64,000 bases of DNA from Novosphingobium sp. JCM 18896 (GCF_025938095.1 NZ_JAPCZF010000003.1:496001-560000); one strand, 5' to 3'. Numbered from the stretch's first letter, positions 29,702 to 41,287 are shown. Made by a program: numbers and translations. The notes: a model not told the origin generated them from the letters alone.

Positions 29702-29851
29702 ATCCTCCCCAATATGGGGAGGGGGACCGCCGACGTGCAACGTCGGTGGTGGAGGGGGCTCTCGTCCGGGCGCTACCGCGAGAGGAAGTGCCGAGCCGCG
29801 CGCCCCCTCCACCACCCTGCGGGTGGTCCCCCTCCCCGTGCCGGGGAGGAT
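29702..29851. repeat. Palindromic intergenic repeat, family A, copy 1
   Basis: About 150 bases with terminal inverted repeats: one end opens ATCCTCCCC, the other closes GGGGAGGAT, and each arm holds a GGTGGAGGGGG-type block. It starts 17 bases upstream of lpdA and ends five bases from the odhB stop codon. The same architecture is at 45663-45796 and 47322-47470. Confidence 0.85.
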
Positions 29852-29855
29852 GAAA

Positions 29856-31094
29856 TCACAGGTCGATCAGCAGCCGCGTCGGATCCTCGATCGCTTCCTT
29901 GATCGTCTTGAGCGCGGTCACCGCTTCGCGGCCGTCGATGATGCGGTGGTCGTACGACAGCGCGATGTACATCATCGGGCGGATGACGATCTCGCCGTTG
30001 CGGACGACCGCTCGGTCCTCGATGCGGTGCAGGCCGAGCACGGCCGACTGTGGCGGGTTGATGATCGGGGTCGACATCAGGCCGCCGAACACGCCGCCGT
30101 TGGAGATCGTGAAGGTGCCGCCCTTCATGTCGTCCATGGTCAGGGCGCCGTCCTTGGCCTTCTTGCCATATTCGGCGATCGCCTTCTCGATGTCGGCGAA
30201 GGACAGCGCGTCGACGTTGCGGACCACCGGCACGACCAGGCCGTTGGGGGCCGAGACCGCGACCGAGAGGTCGACGTAGTCGTGATAGACGATCTCGTCG
30301 CCCTGGATCTGGGCGTTGACCGCGGGGATGTCCTTGAGCGCGAGGACCGAGGCCTTGGCGAAGAACGACATGAAGCCGAGCTTCACACCGTGCTTCTTGA
30401 CGAACAGGTCCTTGTAGCGGTCGCGCGCGGCAATCACTTCGGTCATGTCGACGTCGTTGAACGTGGTCAGTAGCGCTGCGGTGTTCTGCGCGTCCTTGAG
30501 GCGCTTGGCGATCGTCTGGCGCAGGCGCGTCATCTTGACGCGTTCCTCGCGGCGCTCGCCCGCGGGGGCGGTCGCTACCGCTGCGGGCGCCGGCGAGGCG
30601 GCGGCCGTCGCGGCGGGGGCAGGGGTGGCCTGCTTGGCCTGGGCCGCGGCGACGATGTCTTCCTTGGTCAGGCGGCCGTCCTTGCCGGTGCCGCGCACGG
30701 TCGAGGGGTCGATGCCATATTCGAGCACGGCGCGACGCACCGAGGGGGAGAGCGCGGCATCGCCGGCATCTTCGCCCTTGGGCGGCATCGTGTCCGAAGC
30801 CGGCGGGATCGCCTTCTCGGCGCGCGGCGCGACCGGGGCGGCGCCGGCGACCGCGGTCGAATCCTCGATCGTCGCGATCAGCGCGCCGACCGAGACGGTA
30901 TCGCCTTCCTTGGCGATATGCGCGCCCATGACGCCCGCGGCGGGGGCCATGACGTCGATCGCGACCTTGTCGGTTTCGAGGCTGGCGATCGGCTCGTCGA
31001 GCACCACGGCTTCGCCGGGCTGCTTGAGCCACTGGCCGATCGTGGCTTCGGAAACCGATTCACCGAGGACGGGGACTTTGACTTCGCTGGACAT
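29856..31094 (-). CDS. odhB: 2-oxoglutarate dehydrogenase E2 (dihydrolipoyl succinyltransferase)
   Basis: E2 is the core of the complex and transfers succinyl to CoA. The 412-residue product has one lipoyl domain (about 3-75, lipoyl lysine in ETDKVAIDV), an alanine/proline linker, a peripheral-subunit binding domain (about 125-160, [12 protein letters not shown]), a second linker, and the catalytic domain with [15 protein letters not shown] 31094 has a GGAAGG site six bases upstream. Confidence 0.95.
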   Translation of the reverse strand: MSSEVKVPVLGESVSEATIGQWLKQPGEAVVLDEPIASLETDKVAIDVMAPAAGVMGAHIAKEGDTVSVGALIATIEDSTAVAGAAPVAPRAEKAIPPASDTMPPKGEDAGDAALSPSVRRAVLEYGIDPSTVRGTGKDGRLTKEDIVAAAQAKQATPAPAATAAASPAPAAVATAPAGERREERVKMTRLRQTIAKRLKDAQNTAALLTTFNDVDMTEVIAARDRYKDLFVKKHGVKLGFMSFFAKASVLALKDIPAVNAQIQGDEIVYHDYVDLSVAVSAPNGLVVPVVRNVDALSFADIEKAIAEYGKKAKDGALTMDDMKGGTFTISNGGVFGGLMSTPIINPPQSAVLGLHRIEDRAVVRNGEIVIRPMMYIALSYDHRIIDGREAVTALKTIKEAIEDPTRLLIDL

Positions 31095-31126
31095 CGTGGA
31101 CCTTCCTGAGACCTGTGGGCCTGCGA

Positions 31127-33961
31127 TCACTTCTTGCCGGTGCGGCGGCGGATTTCGGAGCGGACCGAGAGGCCCAGGGCATCGGCGACGAGCGCGCCCT
31201 GTTCGTTCTCGTGCCGCTTGGCGAGGCCGGTGGCGGGCGAGGCGCTGGCCGAGCGGCCGGCGTAGCGCGGACGCGCGATCTTGCACTTCGCCGCGGCGAG
31301 GGCTTCCTCGATGAACGGCTCGACGAAGGACCAGGCGCCCTGGTTCTTGGGCTCTTCCTGGCACCAGACGACCTCTTCGAGGTTGACCAGCTTCTCGATG
31401 CGCGCGGTCAGCGGCTCGCCCGGGAACGGATAGAGCTGCTCGACGCGGACCACCGTGGTGTCCTTGAGCTCGGCGGCGTCACGCGCTTCCATCAGGTCGT
31501 AACCGACCTTGCCCGAGCACAGGACGAGCTTCTTGACGTCCTTGTCCGCGGGCGGGGTGCGATCGGCCATCAGGCGGCGGAAGTGGCTGTTGCCGACGAA
31601 GTCCTCGAGCTCCGACTTCGCCAGCGGATGCCGCAGCAGCGACTTCGGCGTCATGATCACCAGCGGCTTGCGGAACGAGCGGTGCATCTGGCGGCGCAGA
31701 ACGTGGAAGTAGTTCGACGGCGTCGTGATGTTGCAGACCTGGATATTGTCCTGCGCGCAGAGCTGCAGGAAGCGTTCCAGGCGTGCCGACGAGTGCTCGG
31801 GACCCTGGCCCTCGTAACCGTGCGGCAGCAGCAGGACGAGGCCGTTGGCGCGCAGCCACTTGGCTTCCGCGGCGGCGATGTACTGATCGATGATGATCTG
31901 CGCGCCGTTGGCGAAGTCGCCGAACTGCGCTTCCCAGAGCACCAGCGTCTTGGGATCGGTCATCGCATAGCCGTACTCGAAGCCGAGCACGCCATATTCG
32001 CTGAGCGGGCTGTCGAGCACCTCGAAGCGGCCGTGCGGCACGGTCGAGAGCGGGACGTACTTGTGCTCGTCGTTCTGGTCGACCCAGACCGCGTGGCGCT
32101 GGCTGAAGGTGCCGCGACCCGAGTCCTGGCCCGACAGGCGCACGCCGTAGCCTTCGGAGATCAGGCTGCCGAAGGCGAGCGCTTCACCGGTCGCCCAGTC
32201 GAAGCCCTGGCCTTCCTTGAACGCCGTCCGCTTGCCGTCGAGCACGCGGTTCAGCGTCTTGTGGATCGTCAGGTCTTCGGGGACCGTGGTCAAGGTGCGA
32301 CCGAGGCTCTCGAACAGCTTGTTCTCGATGCCCGTGGGGGCGTTGCGACGCGCACCTTCGGGGTCGTTGGGGCGGTTGAACCCGCTCCAGCGGCCGGCGA
32401 ACCAGTCGGCCTCGTTGGCCTTGTAGGTCTTGGCCGCCTCGAACTCTTCCTCGAGATTGGCGACGAAGCCGTCGGCATATTCGCCGAGATAGCCGCCTTC
32501 GACCACGCCTTCCTCGACCAGCCGCTTGGCATAGATCTCGGACACCGGCGGATGCTGGCGGATCTGCGAATACATCAGCGGCTGCGTGAAGCTGGGCTCG
32601 TCACCCTCGTTGTGACCGAAGCGGCGATAGCACCACATGTCGATCACGACGTCCTTGTCGAACTTCTGGCGGAAGTCGACGGCCATCTTGCAGGCGAAGG
32701 TCACGGCTTCGGGATCGTCGCCGTTGACGTGGAAGATCGGCGCCTGGACGCCCTTGGCGACGTCCGAGGGGTACGGCGAATTGCGCGCGAACTGCGGGCT
32801 CGTCGTGAAGCCGATCTGGTTGTTGATGATGAAGTGCAGGCAGCCGCCGGTAGCGTAGCCACGGATACCCTGGAAGCCCAGGCATTCCCAGACGATGCCC
32901 TGGCCGGCGAAGGCGGCGTCGCCGTGCAGCAGCACGGGCAGGACCTGGTCCATTTCCTCGAGGTCGTCGCGCATGGTCAGGGTCGCGCGGACCTTGCCGA
33001 GCACGACGGGATCGACCGTCTCGAGGTGCGAGGGGTTGGGCACCAGGCTCATGTGAACCTTGATCCCGTCGAACTCGCGGTCGGTCGAAGTGCCGAGGTG
33101 GTACTTGACGTCGCCCGAGCCGCCGACGTCCTCGGGATTGGCGGTGCCGCCCGAGAACTCGTGGAAGATGACCTTGTAGGGCTTGGCCATGACGTTCGCG
33201 AGCACGTTGAGGCGGCCGCGGTGGGCCATGCCGACGACGATCTCGCGCACGCCCATCTGGCCGCCGCGCTTGATCACGGCTTCGAGCGCCGGGATCATCG
33301 ATTCACCGCCGTCGAGGCCGAAGCGCTTGGTGCCGACGTACTTCTTGCCGAGGAACTTCTCGTACTGCTCGCCGCGGACGACGGCCTGGAGGATCGCCTT
33401 CTTGCCGAGCACGGTGAAGTCGATCGACTTGTCGGCGCCTTCCATCCGGTCCTGGAGGAAGCGGCGCTCCTCCACGTCCGAGATATGCATGTATTCGAGG
33501 CCGACCTTGCCGCAGTAGTTGGTCTGCAGGATGTCGACGACCTCGCGGATCGAGGCCCAGTCCTTGCCGAGGAAACCGCCGAGGAAGATCTTGCGATCGA
33601 GCGCGGCGCCGGTGAAGCCGTGATACTCGGGGGTGAGATCGGCGGGCAGTTCGCGCTTCGACAGGCCCAGCGGATCGAGATCCGCCGCGAGGTGACCGCG
33701 CACGCGATAGGTGCGGATCAGCATCATCGCGCGGATCGAGTCCATCGCCGCGGCTTCGATCGCGGCATCGTCGAGCGGTGCGGCCGACTTGGCGGTGGCG
33801 GCCTTGATCGCCGCCTTCATCACCGTCGGGTCGAGCGCCTGGGTCAGGTCGTCCTCGTCCCCGCCACCGACCAGCGGCCAGTTGCTCTTCTGCCAGGAGG
33901 GACCCGGCTGGGGGCCGGAGTCCTGAAAGTCGGGAAGGAAGTCGTGGTTTTCGTTACCCAT
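31127..33961 (-). CDS. odhA: 2-oxoglutarate dehydrogenase E1
   Basis: E1 decarboxylates 2-oxoglutarate with thiamine diphosphate and succinylates the E2 lipoyl group. The 944-residue product has full family length, with the N-terminal E2-docking segment, the thiamine-binding region ([10 protein letters not shown] and [17 protein letters not shown]), and the C-terminal [23 protein letters not shown] 33961 gives a conserved-looking start. It ends 32 bases before odhB. Confidence 0.96.
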   Translation of the reverse strand: MGNENHDFLPDFQDSGPQPGPSWQKSNWPLVGGGDEDDLTQALDPTVMKAAIKAATAKSAAPLDDAAIEAAAMDSIRAMMLIRTYRVRGHLAADLDPLGLSKRELPADLTPEYHGFTGAALDRKIFLGGFLGKDWASIREVVDILQTNYCGKVGLEYMHISDVEERRFLQDRMEGADKSIDFTVLGKKAILQAVVRGEQYEKFLGKKYVGTKRFGLDGGESMIPALEAVIKRGGQMGVREIVVGMAHRGRLNVLANVMAKPYKVIFHEFSGGTANPEDVGGSGDVKYHLGTSTDREFDGIKVHMSLVPNPSHLETVDPVVLGKVRATLTMRDDLEEMDQVLPVLLHGDAAFAGQGIVWECLGFQGIRGYATGGCLHFIINNQIGFTTSPQFARNSPYPSDVAKGVQAPIFHVNGDDPEAVTFACKMAVDFRQKFDKDVVIDMWCYRRFGHNEGDEPSFTQPLMYSQIRQHPPVSEIYAKRLVEEGVVEGGYLGEYADGFVANLEEEFEAAKTYKANEADWFAGRWSGFNRPNDPEGARRNAPTGIENKLFESLGRTLTTVPEDLTIHKTLNRVLDGKRTAFKEGQGFDWATGEALAFGSLISEGYGVRLSGQDSGRGTFSQRHAVWVDQNDEHKYVPLSTVPHGRFEVLDSPLSEYGVLGFEYGYAMTDPKTLVLWEAQFGDFANGAQIIIDQYIAAAEAKWLRANGLVLLLPHGYEGQGPEHSSARLERFLQLCAQDNIQVCNITTPSNYFHVLRRQMHRSFRKPLVIMTPKSLLRHPLAKSELEDFVGNSHFRRLMADRTPPADKDVKKLVLCSGKVGYDLMEARDAAELKDTTVVRVEQLYPFPGEPLTARIEKLVNLEEVVWCQEEPKNQGAWSFVEPFIEEALAAAKCKIARPRYAGRSASASPATGLAKRHENEQGALVADALGLSVRSEIRRRTGKK

Positions 33962-33978
33962 GGCGCGTAGCCTCACGT

Positions 33979-34070
33979 GCCCCGGCTTGCGCCGGGGCCT
34001 TAGATTTTAGGCGAGGGAGCGCCATGCGACGCTCCGCGAATGTTCCTCCCGAAGTTTCCCCCCGGAAACT
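33979..34070. other. Three tandem hairpins between sucD and odhA
   Basis: The 118-base gap holds three perfect inverted repeats: 33979-33986 with 33991-33998 (eight pairs), 34016-34021 with 34030-34035 (six pairs) and 34053-34059 with 34064-34070 (seven pairs). None has a T-run on the minus strand. They may tune the level of odhA relative to sucD. Confidence 0.55.
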
Positions 34071-34079
34071 ATCGGCGAC

Positions 34080-34970
34080 TTATGCCAGTTCCTTCAGCAG
34101 ACCCGACAGCGTGGTGCCGAGCTCCGAAGGCGAGGGCGAGACGCGGATGCCCGCCTCTTCCATCGCTGCGATCTTGTCCTCGGCGCCGCCCTGGCCGCCC
34201 GAGACGATCGCACCGGCGTGGCCCATGCGACGGCCCGGAGGGGCCGTGCGACCAGCGATGAAGCCGACCATGGGCTTCTTGCGGCCGCGCTTGGCTTCGT
34301 CCTTGAGGAACTGCGCGGCTTCTTCTTCGGCCGAACCGCCGATTTCGCCGATCATGATGATCGACTTGGTCTCGTCGTCGGCCAGGAACAGTTCGAGGAC
34401 GTCGATGAAGTTGGTGCCGTTGACCGGGTCGCCGCCGATGCCGACCGCGGTGGTCTGGCCCAGACCCGCGTTGGTCGTCTGGAACACGGCTTCGTAGGTC
34501 AGCGTGCCCGAGCGCGAGACCACGCCGACCGAACCCTTCGAGAAGATGTTGCCGGGCATGATGCCGATCTTGCACTCGCCGGGCGTCAGGACGCCGGGGC
34601 AGTTCGGGCCGATCAGGCGCGACTTCGAGCCCGAGAGGGCGCGCTTGACGCGGACCATGTCGAGCACCGGGGCGCCCTCGGTGATCGCGACGATCAGCTC
34701 GATCTCGGCGTCGATCGCTTCCAGGATCGCGTCGGCGCAGCCCGCGGGCGGCACGTAGATGCAGCTGGCGGTGGCGCCGGTGGCGGCCTTCGCTTCGGCG
34801 ACGGTGTCGTACTGGGGCAGGCCGATGTGGTCGGTGCCGCCCTTGCCGGGGGTCACGCCCGCAACCATCTGCGTGCCGTAGTCGAGCGCAGCCTGGGTGT
34901 GGAAGCTGCCGGTCTTGCCGGTCATGCCCTGGGTGATGACCTTCGTGTTCTTGTCGACGAGAATGGACAT
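34080..34970 (-). CDS. sucD: Succinyl-CoA synthetase alpha subunit
   Basis: The alpha subunit binds CoA and carries the phosphohistidine of the reaction. The 296-residue product has the CoA-binding N-terminus, the [19 protein letters not shown] segment, and the active-site histidine in [13 protein letters not shown]. The beta subunit gene sucC would be expected beside it but is not in this cluster: only 60 bases separate sucD from mdh. Confidence 0.95.
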   Translation of the reverse strand: MSILVDKNTKVITQGMTGKTGSFHTQAALDYGTQMVAGVTPGKGGTDHIGLPQYDTVAEAKAATGATASCIYVPPAGCADAILEAIDAEIELIVAITEGAPVLDMVRVKRALSGSKSRLIGPNCPGVLTPGECKIGIMPGNIFSKGSVGVVSRSGTLTYEAVFQTTNAGLGQTTAVGIGGDPVNGTNFIDVLELFLADDETKSIIMIGEIGGSAEEEAAQFLKDEAKRGRKKPMVGFIAGRTAPPGRRMGHAGAIVSGGQGGAEDKIAAMEEAGIRVSPSPSELGTTLSGLLKELA

Positions 34971-35030
34971 TCAGTGCTCCTGGGGAGGAAGTTTCAGGTC
35001 CGTGGGGCGAAGTCTATCGCCCCCGGGAAA

Positions 35031-36005
<975 letters not shown>

Positions 36006-36146
36006 TCAGTCGGGGCGACATGCAGCGGGCATAGGCGCCTGCATGCCCCTCTCGAAGGCAGGCGCCGGAGGTTTCGAGAGGTGCCCTATGCGCGTGTCGT
36101 GCGCTTTGCAACCGCTAAAAGGCCGCAAATCGAGGAATTCCGAAGG

Positions 36147-36174
36147 TTTATCATATAATGGTTCGCAATAGCAA
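36147..36174 (-). promoter_or_regulatory. Possible promoter of the mdh cluster
   Basis: On the minus strand TTGCTA (36169-36174) and GATAAA (36147-36152) are 16 bases apart within a conspicuous A/T-rich island (about 36137-36180) in otherwise G/C-rich DNA. The rest of the 350-base gap (35991-36340) shows no gene; a GGCCCCGGGGCC palindrome near 36320 may end the gene on the other side. Confidence 0.35.
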
Positions 36175-36340
36175 TAGATGCTAAGGAAGCCTAGTTTTGG
36201 CCGTCGTCTCGCCGTTGCTGGGCACCGGTCCGTCGAGGGTGGTGCCGGCATGGCAACGCGCGTTCAACGGCGCGTCATATGGATCGCCGAGCGTATGTCG
36301 CTTGGGGGACAGGGAAGGCCCCGGGGCCGTCGGGTATCGT

Positions 36341-38293
36341 TCAGGCGCGCTTGCGGATCTTCGCCGCGGTCTTCTCGCGCTCCTTGGCGAGGAGCATGGC
36401 CGCGAGATAGTCGGGCACCGGGCGGCTGAAGTAGTAGCCCTGTCCGAGCGTGCAGCCGGCCTCGGAAACGGCGCGGACCTGTTCGATCGTCTCGAGGCCC
36501 TCGGCGACGATCTCCATGCCCAGGGTCTGGCCCATGCCCGAGACGGCGCGGATGATCGCGTCGCTCTTCTTGCCTTGGTTGATGCCCGAGATGAAGCTGC
36601 GATCGACCTTGATCTTCGAGAACGGATACTTGTTGAGATAGCCGAGCGACGAATAGCCGGTGCCGAAATCGTCGAGCGCGAAGCGGACGCCCGCTTCGGC
36701 CAGCTCGTTGATGAAGGTCTCGGTGTTCTGGCTGTGATCGAGCAGCACGGTCTCGGTGATCTCGAGTTCGAGCCGCGAGGGATCGAGGCGGGCTTCGCGC
36801 AGCGCCGAGAGGATCGCCATGGCGGCGCCGGGCGCCTTGATCTGCAGCGGTGAGAGGTTGACCGCGATGGTCACGTCCTCGGGCCACTGCGCCGCGGCCT
36901 TGGCGGCCTGCGCGGTGATCCAGTTGCCCAGGGTGATGATCGCACCGGTTTCCTCGGCCACCGGGATGAATTCGTCGGGGCGCAGTTCGCCCTTTTCGGG
37001 GTGGAACCAGCGGACCAGCGCCTCGAAGCTGCGGATCCGGCCGGATTCGAGATCGATCAGCGGCTGGAAGAAGATCGACAGTTCGTCGCGCTGGAGGGCG
37101 AGCCGTAGTTCGCTCTCGATCTCGCGGCGGCGCACCAGGTTGCGCGTCATCGACGGGTCGAAGAAGGTGACCTGCTGGCGACCGTTGACCTTCGAGCGAT
37201 AGAGCGCGAGGTCGGCGCCCTGCATCAGCGTGTCGAAGTCCTGGCCGTCTTCGGGATAGAGCGCGATGCCCATCGAGGCAGCGATCTCGAGCCGGTCGCC
37301 ATCGATGCGGATCGGGCGGCCGATCTCTTCCATCATCCGCTTGGCGAGCAGTTCGGTCTGGTTGCGATCGCCGGTTTCGCAGGCGACGATGAATTCGTCG
37401 CCGCCGAAGCGGGCGACCGTGGCATTGGCCGGCGCGGCCGCCTTGAGGCGGCTGGCGACTTCGGCGAGCAGTTTGTCGCCGGTCTGGTGGCCGAGCGAGT
37501 CGTTGACTTCCTTGAACCGGTCGAGATCCATCCAGAACAGCGCGAAGGTCCGCGTCGGATCGAGCGTGGGCATGCGATCGAGCAGGTGGTGGTTGAGGCC
37601 GGCGCGGTTGAGCAGGCCGGTGACCACGTCCGAACGCGCGAGCACCTGCATCTTCTCCGCCAGTCGCGAGCTGGTCTCGGCGGCGGCGATTGAGTTGCGC
37701 AGCGATCGATAGACGTTGAGCGCGATCGAGATGACCGAGGGAATGTGCAGCAGCGTCGCGACGCCGAGCAACTGGATCAGCGGTTCGTCGCTGGTAAGCT
37801 GCGCCACGCTCAGCGGGGCCAGGACCAGCAGCAGCTGGCCGAGCGCGATGACCGGCCGGCCGGCGTTGCGCGGGGCGATCGCCGTGGCATAGCTGACCGC
37901 GAAGGCGACGATCACCATCTGGGCTTCGAACAGGACGTTGTGCGCGGTGGCGAGTGCCGCCAGCGCACCGACCGCACCGGCATAGGCGAAGGCGCCAAGT
38001 TCGAAATGCAATTCGAGCGAATGGGCGCTCGCGCGCTTGAAGCGCTTTGCCGCCACGAGAACGATCGTGCGAACCACGGCGATGATGGCCACGCACCAGG
38101 CGGTGACCTTCATCGCGAAATCGCCGGTCGCCAAGGCCGCAGCCAGGCAAACGACGCTGCCGCAGATGGCGCCGATGACCAGGCTCAGAGGGTTCGAATA
38201 GAGCGAAGCGACCAGAGTCTTGCGGACCTGCTGGTCGATCGAGCTTTTCACCCCGAGGCCGGAAAAGAGAGCGCGGGCACGAAGAATGGGCAT
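36341..38293 (-). CDS. Membrane-bound GGDEF-EAL protein
   Basis: The 650-residue product has an N-terminal membrane domain of about six helices (about 30-205), then a GGDEF domain with intact FGGDEF near residue 294, then an EAL domain with FEALVRW, NLSPLQ, EITET, DDFGTGYSS, IKVDRSF and AEGLET. Both activities of cyclic-di-GMP turnover look possible. No RxxD inhibitory site precedes FGGDEF. The start is uncertain between ATG 38293 and GTG 38326; neither has a strong ribosome site. Confidence 0.92.
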   Translation of the reverse strand: MPILRARALFSGLGVKSSIDQQVRKTLVASLYSNPLSLVIGAICGSVVCLAAALATGDFAMKVTAWCVAIIAVVRTIVLVAAKRFKRASAHSLELHFELGAFAYAGAVGALAALATAHNVLFEAQMVIVAFAVSYATAIAPRNAGRPVIALGQLLLVLAPLSVAQLTSDEPLIQLLGVATLLHIPSVISIALNVYRSLRNSIAAAETSSRLAEKMQVLARSDVVTGLLNRAGLNHHLLDRMPTLDPTRTFALFWMDLDRFKEVNDSLGHQTGDKLLAEVASRLKAAAPANATVARFGGDEFIVACETGDRNQTELLAKRMMEEIGRPIRIDGDRLEIAASMGIALYPEDGQDFDTLMQGADLALYRSKVNGRQQVTFFDPSMTRNLVRRREIESELRLALQRDELSIFFQPLIDLESGRIRSFEALVRWFHPEKGELRPDEFIPVAEETGAIITLGNWITAQAAKAAAQWPEDVTIAVNLSPLQIKAPGAAMAILSALREARLDPSRLELEITETVLLDHSQNTETFINELAEAGVRFALDDFGTGYSSLGYLNKYPFSKIKVDRSFISGINQGKKSDAIIRAVSGMGQTLGMEIVAEGLETIEQVRAVSEAGCTLGQGYYFSRPVPDYLAAMLLAKEREKTAAKIRKRA

Positions 38294-38332
38294 TTCCCTG
38301 CTAGTTCCGCTCTCGGCGATAACCACAAATGG

Positions 38333-38347
38333 TTAACAACGACTTAG
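38333..38347. promoter_or_regulatory. Possible CtrA-type site
   Basis: TTAA-N7-TTAG differs by one base from the CtrA consensus TTAA-N7-TTAA and lies about 40-54 bases upstream of the GGDEF-EAL start. One short near-match in a G/C-rich genome is weak evidence. Confidence 0.3.
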
Positions 38348-38416
38348 AAACCGGCACGGCACCTATCGTGCAGATGCGAAGCGGCCTGGGAAGCGTCTGG
38401 CAGTAATCTGCCGCGC

Positions 38417-39358
38417 CTAGTCAGCCTGCTTTGCCATGAACGCGTAGGCATCGATTCCCTCCGCGCGCCAGATATCGTGACATTGCCGATATCGATGGGG
38501 CTCGGGGACGTTGAACATCTTTCGCACCGCTTCGAGCGGCATCGCAAACAGCTCCTGGATCGGCTGCTCGACGATCCGCGGGCACTGCTTGCCGTTACGA
38601 CGCGCCTCGAGCAGCGCGCGGACCAGCGGTGCCTGCGTCTTCATCTTGACCTTCATCATCGTGTTGCCCGCCCAGGCCAGGAACAGGTTCCCGGGGCACG
38701 GCCGCTGATCATAGGTAAAGGCGAGCACGCATTGTTCGCCGAGCAGGTCACGGCCGTAGCCGGTCATGATGTGCACGAGATCGTGGAAGTCGCGCAGCCG
38801 GTCGATGTACCAGGCGACGCCGTCGCCGAACGCGCGCTGGTCCTTGTCGCGCGCGCTCGTCGCCTCGACCATGCCCGCCGCCGACAGGCCCTCGCGCTCC
38901 ATGAAATCGCAATAGGCGTGCGCGAAGCTGCCCTTGGGCGTGCGGCGCAAGGCGGCATGATCGTCGAGGAAATCGGGCAGATAGGGCTCGGCCTGGAAAA
39001 TCGCGCGGCCGCGCTCGGTGGACAGGAAGGCGCTCGCCTCGTCGCTCAGCTTGCGCCACGGCAGCGCATCGACGATCGCGACGATCTGCTCGGTCTGCTC
39101 CTTGTCCTTGATCAGGATGCGGAAGTGATGCCAGGCCTTGGCGAAGCGGAACACCGCCTTCGGCCTGTCGGGATGGCAGATCGGGAAGAGGTCGACGCCG
39201 CCGGCATGGCTGCGCGTGAGCATGTCGGGCCGCAGCAGGTCGGGGAGCAGTGTCCCGCCTTCGCGGTTGTCGGCGTCACCCAGCAGAAACGGCTGCTCGC
39301 CATCCCCGACGGCGACGCCTTGCGCGATCATGTCCGATGACGTGGTGGCCGATCCCAT
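38417..39358 (-). CDS. Ubiquinone biosynthesis protein COQ4 family
   Basis: COQ4 proteins bind zinc or lipid and act in late ubiquinone synthesis; oxidative C1 decarboxylation of the ring has been assigned to the family. The 313-residue product has the HD-x2-H-x11-E motif (FHDLVHIMTGYGRDLLGE). An N-terminal part and a C-terminal VPEPHRYRQCHDIWRAEG segment surround the core. The ATG has an AGGG site about nine bases upstream. Confidence 0.85.
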   Translation of the reverse strand: MGSATTSSDMIAQGVAVGDGEQPFLLGDADNREGGTLLPDLLRPDMLTRSHAGGVDLFPICHPDRPKAVFRFAKAWHHFRILIKDKEQTEQIVAIVDALPWRKLSDEASAFLSTERGRAIFQAEPYLPDFLDDHAALRRTPKGSFAHAYCDFMEREGLSAAGMVEATSARDKDQRAFGDGVAWYIDRLRDFHDLVHIMTGYGRDLLGEQCVLAFTYDQRPCPGNLFLAWAGNTMMKVKMKTQAPLVRALLEARRNGKQCPRIVEQPIQELFAMPLEAVRKMFNVPEPHRYRQCHDIWRAEGIDAYAFMAKQAD

Positions 39359-39444
39359 GGGGGGAAACCCTGCACCATGGTTAATTTCGCGTCAATCATC
39401 CGAAGGTCGAAGTCGATCGGACTTCGGACCCGGGGCGCGGCCGG

Positions 39445-39750
39445 TCAGTTGCTCGCTTCGCGGCGAACGCGAACCGCATCGGCCATACGGCGGTCGAGCA
39501 TGCGGCAGATGCCGAGCCACCAGTGATACTGTTCGCGATCACCGGCGAAGAAGGCGATTTCGGCGTTCTCGCGCGCGGCTTCGGCGGCGCCGAGGCCATG
39601 GGCGGCGAAGTGATGGAGCGCGGCGCGCAACATCCGGTCGTCGCTGGGGGTGCGGGCGTTGTCGTTGGCCGCTGGCAGAAGCTCTGCGCGACCCAGGACG
39701 TGGTCCACGCAGCTATCCCCGCGACGGGCGGCTGCGAAACGGATGGTCAT
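39445..39750 (-). CDS. Small protein of unknown function
   Basis: The 101-residue product has an N-terminal MTIRFAAARRGD, an AANDNAR segment and a helical C-terminal half (AEAARENAEIAFF, YHWWLGICRMLDRRMA). No signal peptide or membrane span is seen. I chose ATG 39750, about 12 bases after GGAG; an in-frame ATG at 39843 has no site. I do not recognise the family with confidence. Confidence 0.6.
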   Translation of the reverse strand: MTIRFAAARRGDSCVDHVLGRAELLPAANDNARTPSDDRMLRAALHHFAAHGLGAAEAARENAEIAFFAGDREQYHWWLGICRMLDRRMADAVRVRREASN

Positions 39751-39906
39751 TACGGCACGAACTCCGGAAAACTCTTGCAGCCGTTCTAGGAGCTTACCGC
39801 CTAAGCCTTGGTTTTGGCCTATGGTTGCCAAAGCGTTTGCCATATTGTTCGGGGGCCTGGCGGGGCGAAGCGAGCGCGCGGCGCGACGGGCCGTGAGATC
39901 GCGCGA

Positions 39907-41070
39907 TCAGGTGCCCGGCTGGGCGATCCAGCTGCCGCTCTGCTGATATTCGGGAAGCACGCCGGTAGAGCCGGGCAGGTCGCCGCGATAGAGCGCGTCG
40001 CCGCCACGGCGCTGGAGTTCCGCCGAATAGATCGGCGTCGGTGCCGCCTTGGTTGCGGCGCTGAGCGTGCCGCCCGGCAGGTAGGCGTTGCTCTGCGCGG
40101 CCTTGAGCCCGGCGTCGTAGGCGCGCTGGATCGCGACCGGATCGGGTACTGCCTCGGCCGTCGCCGGCGTCGTCGCGTGCGCATGCGGCGCGGCCACCGG
40201 CTCGCCGCCGAGATAGGTGAAGCGGAAGGTCGCAGGCGCGCCGGCCGCACCGCCGAAGCGATAGAACCGGTGCGCGCCGATCGTGCCGAGATAGTTGAGG
40301 CTGGGGGCCCAATAGGGATGCACGGCGACCGTATGGTAATGCGTCGCCAGGCCCACCGGCGCATAGACGAAGCCCGACAGCGCCGCGCGGGCGACGTTCT
40401 CGGCGCGCTGCCAGAACATGCGGTTGGGCACGCGCGCCAGGGCACCGTCGCAGGTGAACGAGAACTGGCAGCCGGTGCTGCGCTCGGATCCCTGGAAGAC
40501 GACGCCGCAGACGGTCTTGGGATAGGACGGGTGCGCGACGCGGTTGAGTACGACCTGCGCGACTGCGCGCTGGCCGGCGTCGGGCTCGCTCGCCGCCTCG
40601 TAATAGATCGCTGCGGTCAGGCACTGCAGCGCGCGGCTGCGGTCGACGCCGCTGTTGTCGATGCGCATCGCGCGCGCCGCGGGCCCCACGGCCACTTCGG
40701 TCGGCGCCGGTTCGGCGTCGGAATGAATACCTTCGCCCAGCGCCCGGGGCGCGGGATCGTTGGCCAGGTAGTAGAAGGCGGCGCCGGGGAAGCTGTCGCC
40801 GGGCCGCTCGAAGGGCATCGGCGCGACCTGGGCTTCGCTGCTATCGGCAGCGGCGATGTCGCCGACCCAGCTCGCCGGGCTCCATTCGGGCGGCGCGGCG
40901 AAGGCGGGCAGCGCGACTGCGGCCAGCAGGACCAGCGCGCGCCGGCCGTAATGGCGCGGCGCCTTGGTCTTGCGCAGGCTGTGCACCCGCGAACGCCGCA
41001 GTCGCGCGGAGAAATCGCGCGGGGCGTAGTCTCCGGTGAGCAGGGTATCGGGGGCGGAAATCGCGGTCAT
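39907..41070 (-). CDS. SleB-type cell wall hydrolase
   Basis: The product has a basic N-terminal tail, one hydrophobic signal-like segment (about residues 42-60, RRALVLLAAVALPAFA), and a Hydrolase_2/SleB-like domain (about 130-250). That domain has the catalytic-type LTAAIYYEAASEPDAGQRAVAQVVLNRVAHPSYP stretch, shown only in part here, and FSFTCDG. Such enzymes cut glycan strands of peptidoglycan. An alanine-rich tail follows. ATG 41070 and ATG 41094 are both possible starts. Confidence 0.85.
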   Translation of the reverse strand: MTAISAPDTLLTGDYAPRDFSARLRRSRVHSLRKTKAPRHYGRRALVLLAAVALPAFAAPPEWSPASWVGDIAAADSSEAQVAPMPFERPGDSFPGAAFYYLANDPAPRALGEGIHSDAEPAPTEVAVGPAARAMRIDNSGVDRSRALQCLTAAIYYEAASEPDAGQRAVAQVVLNRVAHPSYPKTVCGVVFQGSERSTGCQFSFTCDGALARVPNRMFWQRAENVARAALSGFVYAPVGLATHYHTVAVHPYWAPSLNYLGTIGAHRFYRFGGAAGAPATFRFTYLGGEPVAAPHAHATTPATAEAVPDPVAIQRAYDAGLKAAQSNAYLPGGTLSAATKAAPTPIYSAELQRRGGDALYRGDLPGSTGVLPEYQQSGSWIAQPGT

Positions 41071-41224
41071 CGGCCTCGCTGTCGCTACGCGCATCCTGCC
41101 CGTACCGTGTCGTGCCGCGCTTCGCAGCCGGCGAATCCAGGCCGTACCGAAGCGGCACAGCTCCGCCGCATAGACTTAATAGTTTAAGGAACCGGTCGCG
41201 GCGCTCGCCACCGGCGCGCCGACG

Positions 41225-41262
41225 ACAAAAGAAACCCCTCCGCCGCCGGAGCGGGGAGGGGT
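41225..41262 (-). terminator. Intrinsic terminator after the 53-residue gene
   Basis: On the minus strand, an eight-pair outer stem (41234-41241 with 41255-41262), with two further pairs after a one-base bulge, is followed by TTTCTTTT. It lies 26 bases after the small gene. Confidence 0.7.
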
Positions 41263-41287
41263 GCGACCCGACGACCGGTAAGGGTCG

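Noticed and set aside
29702..29851. Reading the family A repeat as a CRISPR array
   Set aside because: There is one inverted-repeat unit per locus and no regularly spaced direct repeats or cas genes.
31115..33970. A 951-codon open frame on the plus strand opposite odhA
   Set aside because: It is the antisense shadow of a strongly codon-biased gene. The translation is low in aromatic variety, has no domain and mirrors the odhA codons. The same holds for 1585-3006, 3362-5047, 12470-14566 and 24620-26710.
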